Shown: positions 9,626-21,300 of the stretch, piece after piece
Layout: every line of letters starts with the position of its first letter
How positions within the stretch are numbered: position 1 is the stretch's first letter
DNA from: Microcebus murinus
Lineage: Eukaryota; Chordata; Mammalia; Primates; Cheirogaleidae
Reading direction: 5' to 3'
DNA length: 64,000 nt
Assembly (NCBI RefSeq): GCF_040939455.1
Contig: NC_134120.1
Span: 53,955,001-54,019,000, forward strand
Notes under the pieces: model-generated
Database searches by the model: none
Told to the model about the DNA's origin: nothing
What the model saw: only the letters and a program-made list of their open reading frames with translations
Program-made: the position numbers and the translations under genes

Positions 9626-12600
9626 AATTTTTAGATATAAAGAAAATGAAAAACTGGTGGCAATGATATATGTGCTGTTGGAGTATTATCTATATGCATG
9701 TTATTTTCATAATGTTTCATAACATGTGACATATAACCGGCAGAGCACCCAGTTTGCTCATGTCATGTATGTCATGTGTTGAATGGTATAAACAGGCCAG
9801 GTGAGAGAAGTACTGCTTTCAGATAAAGGATATTAGTCCATTTATAAAGCAAATAAAAGATTAAGTATGACTTCAGAAGTAAATTTAAAGATCAAAGCAA
9901 AGACATATGGATTTGGGGTTTCACAACCTAAGAATTGGTAATATGGTTTGGTTAATTTGATGAAAGAATTATCCACTAAATAGTATAAGCACAATACTGA
10001 CCAAGTGTGGAAGAGTATTGAGCTCAGAAATAATAATGGTAACAGAGCCAGTCAGGGAAATCTATGGAGAAAGTGCAATTTGCTGTTTCTTATTAAAATA
10101 AAAAATGCCTTGCTACCTGAGTAGGAATAAGAATACTTTCTGTTAACAAATCTTTGTCTTATGATTGCCAATTACTGTTTGAATCATAACTTCTGCTGCT
10201 GCTTTACTCAAAAGAAGGCATTAAACTCACATACTTCCTGAATGTGCCCAGTGTGTGAAAGCTTTAATTAAATCTACAAGTAGAGCCTTAAAAGAACAAG
10301 AATCAAATTAATTGCAACATGGGCCACACATTTGTCTCTCCGACAGTGCCTCTGCTTTGGAGAAAAGGCAATCCGTGCACCCTTATTTGAATTAGTAAAC
10401 TCAATATCACTTTCCATTAGCATGGCCAGTCACTGCCATGTGTCTTCTCGCTGACACTGTTTACATGCTAAACCCTCACAAAGAGTCTGTTCCTACTGGT
10501 TTACTGTAGGATTCCAGAGCAATAAATCCAGGAGGTGGAATATGCCATCTTCTGCTTTCTGCATCACTGGCTTTTGTGAGTTCTTCTCTAGATTGAGCTC
10601 CGTAATTAGACTGCAGACTAATTAAGGAAAATTCAGCACATGCAAATAGAGCAAGAGCATTTGCTTCTAATTATGGTTGTTATACCATAGTTAAGAAAAA
10701 TTAATTTGTAATATTATTATTCGGCTTTTCAGTGACCTGTGTTAGTCTAAAATAAGGAAGTGATGTTTGTACATAAAGACTTCTACAACTGGAGTTAATA
10801 AGTATTCATCCCATGAGGAAATTAAAGTTAAAAGCTGTATATTTGAAATTTTAGGCACAAAAAAAGAAGACTTCAAAATTCCTTTAGAAGTTTTCATGTG
10901 TAATTACTTTGTTTTTATTTTTGTTTTGTTCCAGTGGTACTGCTTTTAATATGCCAATTCTATATAGTATAATCACACTGACAGTCTATAAATATCCACT
11001 TTTCAACTTTCAGCATTTACAATGGGAGTTTAATTAGACAGTATATAATTTTCTTGTTTTTAAAGTCTTCACTTATGAATCCTTAAGCCTAATGTTTAAA
11101 GCCAGTGAACTCGAACTGGTTATATTCTGCTCATGTGAAGGAAATAGCCTTAAGTAGGGGGCCCGGCTTTGCATGCTGAGTCAAATTGGTGTCTTGAAGG
11201 TAATTTTGTTGATTGCACATAGTTTAGAATTAGAATTGCAAGGATTTCTACTTTGAAACATTCCATGTTTTAGCATGAGAATTGTCTCACAGGCAGAGAG
11301 AATTTGGGTTTTCTTAGTGAAAATGTAAAGAAGATTTATTTGTGAACTGTCTGCCCCTTGCTGCTGCATGTTTTCTTGCTAGTTTCTCATTTCTTATATG
11401 CTTAAGACTAAAGGATAAGCATGTGTTCTCATGACTAAAATAGATTTTTGGAAAATAAGAGTTAAGGGCATTTTAAGAGTTAAGGGCTTTGCATGTTAAT
11501 TAAAAGAGGCAATATTCACTAAGTATTAAAAATTAAAGATTTAGTCCATCTTGGGTCAAATTGGGAAATTTAAAAATTTATGAGCTTATATTGTTAATAG
11601 TTTCCTGAGGGAAAATTCATCCAGTATTTTGAGCGATTAATGAATTGCTTGTTGTATGGCAGTGTAATAGAGAAAGCACATTTAGACATCATCTGCAAGT
11701 TCTTTTTGGAAACAAGCTAACAAGGGAGGCTGTGTAATCTTTATCTGTTGCAATCTCTAAAAATAGGTCGAATAACCATCTATCTTCAGTAGTTTCAAAG
11801 TGATATGCCTGGAGGCAGGGAGTTGGATCTGGTGACTTCTTAAGTTCCTTCCCATAATTATTCATGCAAATATAAACACAGACAATGTAATTTTCGTTAT
11901 TCAGAATTTCACTGTGTGGAAAAAAACCATATATATATTATGGGATTCAGTATCTCCATTATAGAACATTGCTATCAGTTATTGAGCTTAACCCCAAAGA
12001 GCTCTCTCTGTTAATAAACAGAACCAAAGGGCACATGATCACCAACAGGCTGGTAACCTGTGATGTATTTTGAACGTTCAAATGACTGTTGCGGGAGGGG
12101 CTGGGAGAAAGGTCACGGGAGGATTCACTCCAGACATACCCAGTTGATACTCAAGAAGGATATTGCTCTGATTAGCAAAGCATCAAAGGCCAGTCAGGGA
12201 AAAAAGATCAAGGTCAGTAACCTTCCAAAAAGGAAGTTAACCTCAGCAATAAACAGAGGCTGCCACTCTATGTCAGTACTCCAAACCTGTGCAGAGTCGG
12301 TGAATAATCTCCTTCACCGTGGCTTGGAAGCCTTGTGAACAGTTTTAGTTCTAATTATTTGTGGATCAGATTGAGTAGAAATATATCTTCTTTTCTATCT
12401 TTTCTTTTTACCCTTCCTTTTGTTTTGCCCTTTTATTTTTAATTGGCATTGATTTCTTAATTATTTTTTACTTCGTTTGTATTTTTTCTATCAACCCCAT
12501 TTTCTTCTGCCTTTCTCAGGATATGTGCTTTCTTATTCTGGTTTAAATGCTGATATCCTTTGGAATAAACTAAATGATTAATTTTTTTTAACCCTTTTGA

Positions 12601-12769
12601 AAGTATGAAGAGCGTTTCTTAGACTCACAGTGTATACTTTCTCAACTCAACATATAACCAATACAGGAAGTAGCTTCTTTAGTAATTCTTTATAGTTTTT
12701 CATGCCTCTTTGTTTACTCATTCATCTGCCACGTTTTTAAGAAAGCACTGTTAAAAACAGCAGACAAAT
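9626..12769. other. Unique sequence with one enhancer-like stretch
   Basis: No exon, RNA gene or clear repeat was found across about 3.1 kb. A 13 bp direct duplication, 'aagagttaagggc', lies at about 11457-11490. The stretch at 10240-10760 is annotated separately. Confidence 0.5.
10240..10760. promoter_or_regulatory. Candidate conserved enhancer-like element
   Basis: This unique stretch has a cluster of homeodomain cores (ctaattaag, cttctaattatgg, gtaattagac) around an octamer/POU site 'catgcaaatag' and its near-inverse 'gagcatttgc' 18 bp away. It contains no repeats, and its composition is typical of vertebrate developmental enhancers. Motif density is seen; regulatory function is inference. 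Target gene unknown. Confidence 0.35.
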
Positions 12770-13310
12770 TAAATTTAACAGTTTCAGCAAAGGATTCGCG
12801 AAGCAGACAGCCCTCAGAACCAGAAGAGGTTCAGAGAGCGTCACTCTTCAGTGCAGGAAGAGAGCATTTAGGGACTTAGAGAGGGGAGGAGACGTACAGC
12901 AAGAGCTGGGTTGGTTACAGCTTCGCCTTGCCCTCATTTGACATAGTCTGGTCACTTGGCTGCCTGAGATTGGCTAAGACTCAGGTGTTTGTCACAAAAA
13001 TATATTCCTAAATTAGGCGTTCAGTTACTGTACTGCTAAGTTAGGTTGCAGTTGGTGGGGAAAGGGTGCAAGTGTGGTCCTAACTTGGTCCAGGCCTAGT
13101 TTGCACTGCGGCATGTCAGACCCCCTCTGGACATTGCGAAAACACTAGGAGAGGAGCAAACAGATCTCGGCCATTCTGGTGATTTGAAAGGTGTGTCAGA
13201 GATTCCACTCTGTGAGCAGTCGTCGAGGCAGAGAAAGCCAGAGTTGGAGTACTAACATCTTCCTCCACGTGTGCCCTGATCTCCTTTATTTGGGTGAATG
13301 TTAAATTGAC
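12770..13310. mobile_element. Possible ERVL-type LTR remnant
   Basis: The region opens with 'aatttaacagtttcagca', then 'gattcgcgaagcagacagccc' and 'cagaaccagaagaggttcag', an order I associate with an old mammalian LTR family. The right edge and family are uncertain, and no internal retroviral genes are seen. It may instead be unique DNA. Confidence 0.3.
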
Positions 13311-14084
13311 ACAATCTGCTAAACCTGGGCACGGATGTCCCGAGACCGAGGGGATGGAAGGATGGAAGGACCCAGCACGTCAGGCAGGTGACCGCATGCC
13401 AGAAGGCCGCCTGTCGGGCAGCTGGGCTTCTGCCTGAGACAGTAGCATTTTCGGCTGCTGGTGTATCTTAGAAGAATAACATCGTATTATGAAATATCTC
13501 CACGTGTGATTTCGCATGACACTCAGATGAGTTAGACAAGGGTCTCCAAGGGAGGGATGACTCCGCTTCAGGTTTTCTCCAGGTTGTCAGTTCAGAACCC
13601 ACTTTCCTGCATTGGTGCTGGCAACGCCACAAAGATAGTTCCCCACATCTTAACATAGTCAGCCTTTTGATACTTAAAAAAAGCACTTAAAGGAAACCTG
13701 TTCTTTTAAATGTCTTGGTTCAATTTTAAGATGAAGCAGAGTAGTATCTATTTGGGGGATTTGTTTACACTGGGCCTCTCGCTCACTTTAGGGCCTGCTT
13801 TAGATATTTTCAGCTCTTATTCCAATTTAACTATTTTCTTTTCTTGTGCCATTAGTATATTATAAAAGGAACCCCCCACCCAGAAGACCATCACATTGTT
13901 CACTGTAGAGAAGAATTGAACAGGGGTGTGAATATATTTATAGTTGCTGAATACATTAAAGTATCTCATTTATTGTAGTCCAGACATTGCTTCAGCTAAA
14001 CTTTAGTACATTTTAAATATTTTTAATTTAAGAGGCCTGTTATGAATGTTGTGCCAGTTACAGTATCCTTTTGTCTTGAACTTC
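13311..14084. other. Unique sequence, no gene seen
   Basis: There is a GC-rich patch at 13310-13430 containing 'gatggaaggatggaagga', then AT-rich DNA. No gene or named repeat is recognised. Confidence 0.5.
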
Positions 14085-14240
14085 CTTGTTGCTAAACTTC
14101 CAGATCAGAGTCACCTAAGGGATTTTTTAGATACACAGATGTCTAGCCCTCACTCTAAATTACCCCAAATAGAGAATAACCAGGAATCTCTATTTTTAAA
14201 AAGCACCATAGTTCCTATTCAGGAACTATTAATACTTTGT
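14085..14240 (+). mobile_element. MER5-like hAT MITE fragment
   Basis: Blocks 'cagatcagagtcacctaa', 'acacagatgtctagccc' and 'ggaatctctatttttaaaaagc' follow the MER5 order. The terminal repeats are lost or decayed. Confidence 0.45.
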
Positions 14241-15224
14241 ACTTTACTCAGAAGTACATGCTACAGCTATAGAATCACTTTGATAAATGATAGCTTTCTT
14301 ATCCTTTGGAAAGCTAATATATGTTTCTTATACAATCTTTGGTCATAGCAGAAAAATGCCAATAAAAAAGTAAAACAATTATTTTCCCCTGCCTGAATTC
14401 TGTGACGGGTCCAGTGACCATTCTTCCATCCATCACCACGGTGTGCACACGTGTGTGTCTCTGCACGCCCTGTGTAAGGGACATGGTGCTCTGTGTAGTA
14501 TTCTATAGCTCGTTTTGTTTAGCAGTGTGTCACAAACATCATGTCATGCTAACAGTTGTATTTACAATATAATACTGATAAGTAATCTCCTCAGACTCAG
14601 CTACAGTTAAGTTCGTGGTCACACAGCCCTTACAATTATATTTCTACTTTTAGTTTTTTGAGGTATCTCCATATTGCTGTACCCCCCTAAAATTTTTGAA
14701 ACTAAAAAAAGTTATATTTCTTTTAAAACTTTCTTTGTTCTCAGTATAAGTTACTGGCTTTCTCGTTTCTAAAATCTAAAAAATATAACCATAGCTTCAA
14801 AATGGTTTTAAACTTCAAAGTGTTCTAAAACAAGTAGCTTTTATTCTTGATTAAAAAAAAAACCATTTTTTTTAATTTCTACAAGTTCTTTCAATATGAC
14901 TAAATTCTGATATGGCTCAAATCTTAATTTTTGATATTATTTCTAAAGATGTGACATTGTGAATTATCAAAATCACTGTTGTTGCTTCTAAGACAAAAAA
15001 AGGGGCAGGAACATTGTGAAGTTGTGATTACATACGGGGAGAGTAGCTGAGCATCCTGGGCCATTTGTCCTAAGATATCTCAGCTTCCTTTGTCTTTAAT
15101 AAAGGTTTCCCTGCTGCTTTTTCCTCCTTTCTTTGCTCCTCTGCCCTGGCTCCTCCTGCAGGGCCCTCTGTAGAGAGTGCCATTCTCCTGCCCGCAGGAC
15201 ATGTGCACTGAGTCCCACACACCC
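14241..15224. other. Unique sequence, no gene seen
   Basis: No gene is recognised. The 14400-14600 stretch, with a 'cacacgtgtgtgtctctgcac' tract, could be a decayed L1 piece but cannot be supported. A C/T-rich run lies at 15105-15165. Confidence 0.45.
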
Positions 15225-15340
15225 CGCTCCAGGCACCCGGTTAAGCTATGGGCGGAATAAAATGACAAGGTCGCCACCCGCACAGAGCTCTCAGTTTAGG
15301 GGAGACTGAAAATGAACAAGTAAGCAAAGACTATTATGTG
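15225..15340 (-). mobile_element. L2 LINE 3' fragment
   Basis: It reads as reverse L2 near the 3' end: 'ccaggcacccggttaagc', then 'cagagctctcagtttaggg' and 'gaacaagtaagcaaag'. Short and diverged. Confidence 0.4.
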
Positions 15341-16612
15341 TTGTTTGCATCCTCACTCTCAGAGACCATTCGCCCCCTGGGCCCCGCTTACTCTGGTGCG
15401 GGAGAGCCAAGGTGAGCAGCACGCCCGCCGTTTACCTCCCGTGAACGGGAGTCCACTCAGGGTTACTGTTGGGCTTCTGCTTAACTCTAGGTCTGGGGAC
15501 AGTCCAGACCTCTCTCTTCTGTCCCCTGTCTTCATGCCCACCTTCCAAGATAGTATAAGATCAAGATGTGACCCAGCAACCCCTTTGACCTAGAATTTCC
15601 CTGTTCTGCTTCCTCCTCCCAGATCCCCTGCCCAGGTCCATACCCGCACTCCCACCCTAACCAGACTCTGTCTTCTGCCCTGTCACCTGCTACCTCCATG
15701 GCTTTGCAGGGACACAGTGTTAAAGCAAGCAGCAAGTTCATGGCCTGTCCAGCTTGAGCTCTAGCATTTTGCCATTCCAGAGCATGAGGAAATCTGCTTC
15801 AAAGTTATTTCAGCTACTGTGTGGCATAGTTTGGTTTGATGTGTTTCATCTTACTGCAGCTCTGTAAGAGGAAAGCAGGAGGTGCTGTTTCAGGAAGTCA
15901 GTGGATAAAGTCCCACTGACTTTAACGACAAGTCCACTAAAAACGTCTGTCCTACAGAGCTATGCGTCTCTATGCCCGGTCTACATATGTCTTACTGAGA
16001 GATATTTCCCAGGATATCTGAGTTGCATACAATTGTGTGTTCCTTTTCCAAAAATGTTTTCTGGACAGCTTTATGGAAGAGAAGGTGAAAATATTTGACC
16101 ACTTCGGGGCCAATGCCTTCATCCAACGAGACAAGATTCCTGGATAGAGCAGAGCAAAACATATAAAATACATAGGGACTGTGTTAACATATAAATTGAA
16201 TGATCATTAGATTTTTTTGTTGTTTTCATCAGCCAAGGACAATTAAGCACAGAGCTACTTGGGATCAGACTAACATTAAAAAAAAAGTCACTAAATATGT
16301 GGTAATTCCAGCCAATATGTGAATATGGGTTCATTTGTAAACAATGATAATAATAATCAATGAGTACAGACGTAAAGTAAGAATATGTTGTCTCCACTTC
16401 TTTCTGACTCATTTTGAACTTGAATAAGAAAATCACTCAAATTTGATTTTTATCTAACATCATTTCCATAGTCTAAAATAAATATACACTAAATAGCAAA
16501 TAATAAGTCATTGGCAAAAAAAAAATAAACCAAGAAATGCACATTAAAATGATGTATAACATAACCACATTTATTTAAGAATGTGTCCCAGTATTAAATG
16601 GCAAATTTCAAC
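15341..16612. other. Unique sequence, no gene seen
   Basis: The first 400 bp are GC-rich. Short open frames on both strands (15336-15593 plus, 15532-15741 minus) overlap and resemble no family. The rest is AT-rich unique DNA. Confidence 0.5.
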
Positions 16613-16648
16613 AATGCTAAAACCACAATTACTTTTGCACCAACCTAA
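16613..16648 (-). mobile_element. Half MADE1 / Hsmar1-type mariner end
   Basis: The tract 'accacaattacttttgcac' followed by 'caacctaa' is the terminal inverted repeat of MADE1/Hsmar1 mariner elements with one C-to-T-type change. The matching opposite end is not present upstream, so only one arm survives and no miR-548-like hairpin can form here. The element sits directly beside a MIR. Confidence 0.75.
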
Positions 16649-16649
16649 A

Positions 16650-16800
16650 TATGTTTTTATTCCATTTTACAGATAAAGAAACTTAGGTGCAAGACGGTTA
16701 AGTAACTTCCCAAAGTCACACACAGTTAACATATGGTGGTGCAAAGTTTGAATGGAAGCCAAGGGACTCCAAAATGCCTGTTAAGCCGTAGTGCTGTATT
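16650..16800 (-). mobile_element. MIR SINE
   Basis: Clear reverse MIR: 'ccattttacagataaagaaa', 'ggttaagtaacttccca', 'aagtcacacacagtta' and the decayed 'tggaagccaagggactcc' tail are all in order. Confidence 0.75.
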
Positions 16801-17530
16801 CAGAGGGTCAGGCATGATGCCAGGTGACATATAAGGGAAAATTGAGGCAGAGACACCCCTGCCCTCATGGGCTTTATGCTCGAGAAGATAGGTACTAATA
16901 AAACAATCACAAAAATAAATGCACATGTGTAACAGAGAAGTGGTGTGTGTGCTTCTGCACACAACCTCATAATAGATTGACTTAGAGCAATCAAGGAAGG
17001 CCTTCCATTGTGGGATAAGACTCACCAAGATCCACAGGTTGAAAGGAGTTAGTGAGATGCAGCTGGAGGTGGGGCATTCTGAAGTTGGGAGAAACATTCG
17101 CCGAGGGCCTGTGGTGGGAGGGAATATGGTGCATGTAGGGGCTGGAGAAAGGCCAGTGAGAGAAAGCCTGCTGGGTGGGGGCAGAGCCTGGCAGGCAAGA
17201 GGGCTGCAGATGCAGGCTGGGCCCTGACCGCCTAGTGCCTTCAGGTCAGGTGGGAGAGTTTCAATGTCATCCTGAGTAGAAACCTCTATTGCATTTTCAG
17301 TAAGGGCATGATGTGATCAGATTTGTGTTTTCAAAGCACTCACTGGTGACAGTGTGGACAGCATGGCTTCAGAGAGATCTGCAGGGAGATGATTGCAAGA
17401 GAAAGTGGGAACCCAAGCCAAGTTGGCACCAGAGGAGATGGAGATTTGAGAGGTGAAATTAACAGGACTTGGCTAGCAGACGATGAAGGTGAGCCAGCTG
17501 TACAGGAGGAATGGCGGTGACATTGACCAC
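16801..17530 (-). mobile_element. L2 LINE fragment
   Basis: Reverse L2 blocks occur in order: 'ccctgccctcatgggcttta', 'caatcaaggaaggcctt', 'gggcatgatgtgatcag' and, at the far end, 'taacaggacttggctag'. It is a diverged 700 bp copy of the L2 3' coding and UTR region. No frame is open, so it is inert. Confidence 0.6.
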
Positions 17531-18539
17531 AGGTGTGGAACCTTGGCCCACCTCTAGAGTGCATAAGCTTCAGGTTGGCTGTCATGAGATTCATACACAT
17601 TTTTTATGAGTTGCTTTACCCTTGAAGAGCAGCTCTACTGTGTACATGGAATAATACGTCATGCTTCATTTCATTTGCCTTGTGGCCATTTGTATGCATG
17701 TGGCAATTGCAAATGCTCATATTTAACATCATATTTTTTCTTTCTTTTTCCAGTCATTCTTAAAAGCATGCAAGCTTTTCATTCCCACAAGCTAAAAATA
17801 TATTTTATTCCATAAACAGAAGAAACTGTGTCAGAAATTATAGGTTCCAAAATCAAAAAAATGAATTAAACTTGCTTATGTTAATTATTTCTCAGATATT
17901 TATGAAGAAGAAGAAAGAAAATATTCAGTAGAGTGTCTCATTTTTAAAAGGTGAAACAAAACAAAGCAAAAACCCCAGAGGCACATAATTCAGCCATGGT
18001 TGTGCATAAAATTTGAATACCATGTAGTCAGAGGGAAGGTTCCTCCTGAGCTGTAGACAAAGGGTGTGCGCAGCTAGAACTTTTAGTCCTTCATTGTGGC
18101 AGCAGCCAACATTTTTTTCTGAATTCTATAACACTGAGCCAATCCCTAATTTTGCAGCAAACTCTGTAGGAAATATTTAAGTGAATAATGCTGTTGTATA
18201 ATAAAGCATGTGCTAAACACTTCCTGCATATAACAGGCATAACAGGCGGTGCATTACCACAATACCAGAGAAAATGCTCATCTTACATACTAGTCCTATG
18301 CCAGGATGGTGTGCACGTAGTGTTCACATTTGCACATACTGCTTGCACTCAGCCCCCGAAAGACTGAGTAACGCTCTATTTATTTAAATTTGGTAAGCAG
18401 CAAATGACTTAATAATGAAGATTGATGGTCTTATTGTGAAATTGTGAAGGCTGATGGTCTTATTGTGAAATTTTTCTTAGTGTCACGGTAACTAGTTTAA
18501 TGGACAAAACAGTTTGCTTAAAATGAGGGGAATGTGCAT
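17531..18539. other. Unique sequence with a small tandem duplication
   Basis: No gene is recognised. A 21 bp word, 'tgatggtcttattgtgaaat' plus t, is repeated exactly at 18423-18443 and 18452-18472. Confidence 0.5.
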
Positions 18540-18625
18540 TAGAAGAACCTAGAGAGCTTTTTTGGCTTTTGTGTTTAATACAGAGCTTCAGTCTCCACCC
18601 CAGACCTACCTAGAGTCTTCAGGGA
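18540..18625 (+). mobile_element. Possible MER5-like MITE fragment
   Basis: The words 'aacctagagagctttttt', 'aatacagagcttcagtct' and 'ccaccccagacctac' are in MER5-like order. The ends are missing, so this is tentative. Confidence 0.35.
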
Positions 18626-19504
18626 TGATTTAAAAGTGTGAATATTTTAAACATTTATAAGATGGATAAAAGTTATACCACTTTCAGTTAAAAGCCACTG
18701 GATTAATAAGACAACAGCAGTGGCCACATTCAACCAGTTTTTCAGAAATTGGCTTTCTGAATATTGCTGAATATAAATAATTTTTTGTGTTATTCATTCA
18801 AAGATCTCAGGTTTGAAAGGTAAATAAAGAAAACAGCCCCTGTTTTTGGAGTAAACAGCTCACAGGCGGTGGCTGCTATTTCTCAGTGGTCAGGGGAGAG
18901 GTGTCCTGCGCCGCTGCCTCTGTCGGTGCTGCCTGTCTGCGGGCGGGAGCTCTGCCAGCCCGTTCCTCCTCAGGAGAGCGGAAACGTCCCTGCTTCTAAG
19001 TAAGCCTGTTTTCTTGTTTGATCCTTAGCCCAAAGTAAGATAATGACATCGAAAACTGAGAACTGTCTGTGCCTGGGATTGGCATCCTCCAGAACTGATG
19101 TGTGAGGTCTCCGTGAGCTCACTCTCCTGCAGTGGAGTGGAGGAGACAGTGGCCCACCTGGTGAGGAGCGTGGTGCATGCTCCGCAGGCCACCCTCCTCC
19201 GCTGCCCTGGCGCATCCAGGGAAGGTTGCCATCTCGATACCAGAACCAGGTGACCTCGGGGCTCCCCGTCGCCCAGAGACTTTAAAGAATCCTCTTTTAA
19301 GATATAACAAGATAGCTTTAGTAAATTAATTTTATTAGCATATAAATTTATTGTATTTTAAATTCTTAAGGAATATGTCAATCTTTCTTTAGTCACCCTT
19401 TTTTCACTTTTAATTATTTGCATAAAAATGAAAATTAACATTACCATATTTTAAACACACATTCAATACCAACCCTGTAAGACTCAGTTGACTTTTTTTT
19501 TGCA
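18626..19504. other. Unique sequence with a GC-rich patch
   Basis: Between about 18880 and 19280 the DNA is GC-rich with a moderate number of CpGs ('ctgcgccgctgcctctgtcgg'-type words), unlike the AT-rich flanks. No exon or open frame with family resemblance is seen. It is not dense enough in CpG to call an island by eye. Confidence 0.45.
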
Positions 19505-19985
19505 TAGTATTTTAAAAATAATTTAATGAGTAACAACTGTATATATTTGTGGTGTTATATAGTAGGGTGTTTTGATATATGTATACATTTGGAATGGCTA
19601 AATCAAGCTAACATTTGCATTGCCTCCCTTATTTTTTGTGGTGAGAACACTTACAATCTATTCTCAGCAATTTTCAAATATACAGTAACATTGTTACGAA
19701 CGGTAATCACTCTGTTCTACAATAGATCATTGAACTTATTCTTCAGAATTCTAAATGAAATTTTTGTGTCCTTTAACCAACATCTCCCAACCTCCCGCCC
19801 CCCCCCCCAGCCTCTGGTAACCACCATTCTACTCTCTGCTTCTGCGAGTCTGAGTGTTTTAGATTCCACATATAAGTGAGATCATGCAGCATTTGTCTTT
19901 CTGTGCCTGGCTTATTTCACTTAGCATAATGTCCTCTGGGTTTACTCATATTGTCACAAATGACAGGATTTCCTTCAGTCTATCC
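19505..19985 (-). mobile_element. L1 LINE 3' UTR fragment
   Basis: Reverse L1M/L1P-type 3' UTR: 'tgttttgatatatgtataca', 'tttgtggtgagaacactta', 'acatataagtgagatcatgc', then 'gtctttctgtgcctggctt'. A 12-base C-run at about 19799-19810 sits where the family has a C-rich patch. The copy is 5'-truncated and non-coding. Confidence 0.8.
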
Positions 19986-20989
19986 CATTTTTCTAAATGA
20001 TAGCACAGATACAGCTGCTAACATGATTTTTATAGTGATTGTTCTAGTCTTTTTTGCCTTTCCAAAAGACAGATATGACACAATGTGTTTGAGGAGTAAC
20101 TAAATAAATTTTATTTGAATATTTTATATTTTATTCCACCCTGTTTGAAAATAATAAATTCATGTTCTACTGTTTATCTGTAGCAATTTCATACAAAATA
20201 GAGTTGATTTCATAGATAAATTGAATTTCAAATACACAGATGTTAAAAATAATATATAAGATGATTATTTTATTGAGCTAAGATCATTGTAATTCAGTGA
20301 ATATATGTGGAAAAATATAGAAAACTACTTTGTCATGACCATTTTTTCCCTGAAAATATAACTGAACTGAATTTCCTCTTACCAAAAACAAATGTGTGGA
20401 GATAGGGGAATGTCATATGGGGTGGATCATACTTTAACAGCTACAGGCTTCCGGAGAAAAGATTAATTAATATCTTAATAGCCGGAAGCCTGCTAAGAGC
20501 ACAGTTAGGAAATTTGGGTGAGCCTCTGGAGAAGTCTGTTTGCCCAAGGAGGAGTCACCAGGAAGAAGGGGTTGGGGAGTGGGGCACATGGAGGAAGGGA
20601 AGGGCAAGGGGACGTTGGCAGGGTGGGTGAGAGAGGCTACAGGCAAGCAGAGCCCATTTTGCAGCTTTGCCAGCCAGCCGTGGATGTCTACCCAGGCTTG
20701 AAGCCTTGGCCTTGGATGGGTGCTCTCTGGGTGCAGTCTTACGTAGGCAGAGCCATCGGGTACTTAGTTTATGGCAGAGGCTGGTGGAACGTAGGAGGCA
20801 CATCGGAACTGCCTATGGAACAGGCTAGAGTACTGCACAGCTACAAAACAGGTGGAAAAGGACTGCTCTGAATAGGAATGATTTCCAGAGGGAGGTAGAG
20901 ACAGAAGAAATGTCTCTTCTTTATAGGAGGATGCCAGCTAATAAGCTTGGAAGGGCCGGTGGGACTAGGAAGCCAGCATTTTGCAAAGG
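19986..20989. other. Unique sequence, no gene seen
   Basis: It is AT-rich to 20440, then G-rich from 20510 to 20700 with several GGG/GGGG runs. An inverted repeat at 20444-20492 is listed separately. The open frame 20518-20871 is unrecognised and overlaps a minus-strand frame. Confidence 0.5.
20444..20492. repeat. Inverted repeat with AT-rich loop
   Basis: The arms 'caggcttccgg' (20444-20454) and 'ccggaagcctg' (20482-20492) are perfectly complementary over 11 bp around a 27-base loop that is itself nearly palindromic ('gattaattaatatc'). The role is unknown. Confidence 0.8.
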
Positions 20990-21300
20990 CCAGTTGAAAT
21001 GTAAGGTGCAAATGACATATGGAGCGATACCTTTTGTGTAAGAAAGCTGGGGGATGAGTATATATTGTGCTTGTACACACACATACAGACATTATTTTCA
21101 CAAAGAGAACTGAAGGAAGGATAAACCCAAAATAGCTAAAAATGGTTACCGTGGGGAATGGGTGAGTGGGGGTTGGGGGAGAATGGGTGAAGCGAACAGA
21201 GTCAAAAAATGAACATTAGATGTCTCTGTGCTTTGTAATATAGTTTGGACTTTCAAACCAAATATTTTTCATATCCCCCAAATAAAATTAAATAAAAAAT
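20990..21300 (+). mobile_element. Old L1 LINE 3' end
   Basis: The block order fits an L1ME-type 3' end: 'aaggaaggataaaccc', 'aaatggttaccgtgggg', a G-rich 'gagtgggggttggggga' tract, then 'ctttcaaaccaaatat' and an A-rich tail 'ccaaataaaattaaataaa'. It is 5'-truncated and inert. Confidence 0.5.

Noticed and set aside
16613..16648. MADE1 arm as a miR-548-type gene
   Set aside because: Only one arm of the palindrome is present, so the needed long hairpin cannot form.
20510..20640. G-rich patch as a G-quadruplex
   Set aside because: Three G-runs are close, but the fourth is 10-12 bases away, outside the usual loop limit.
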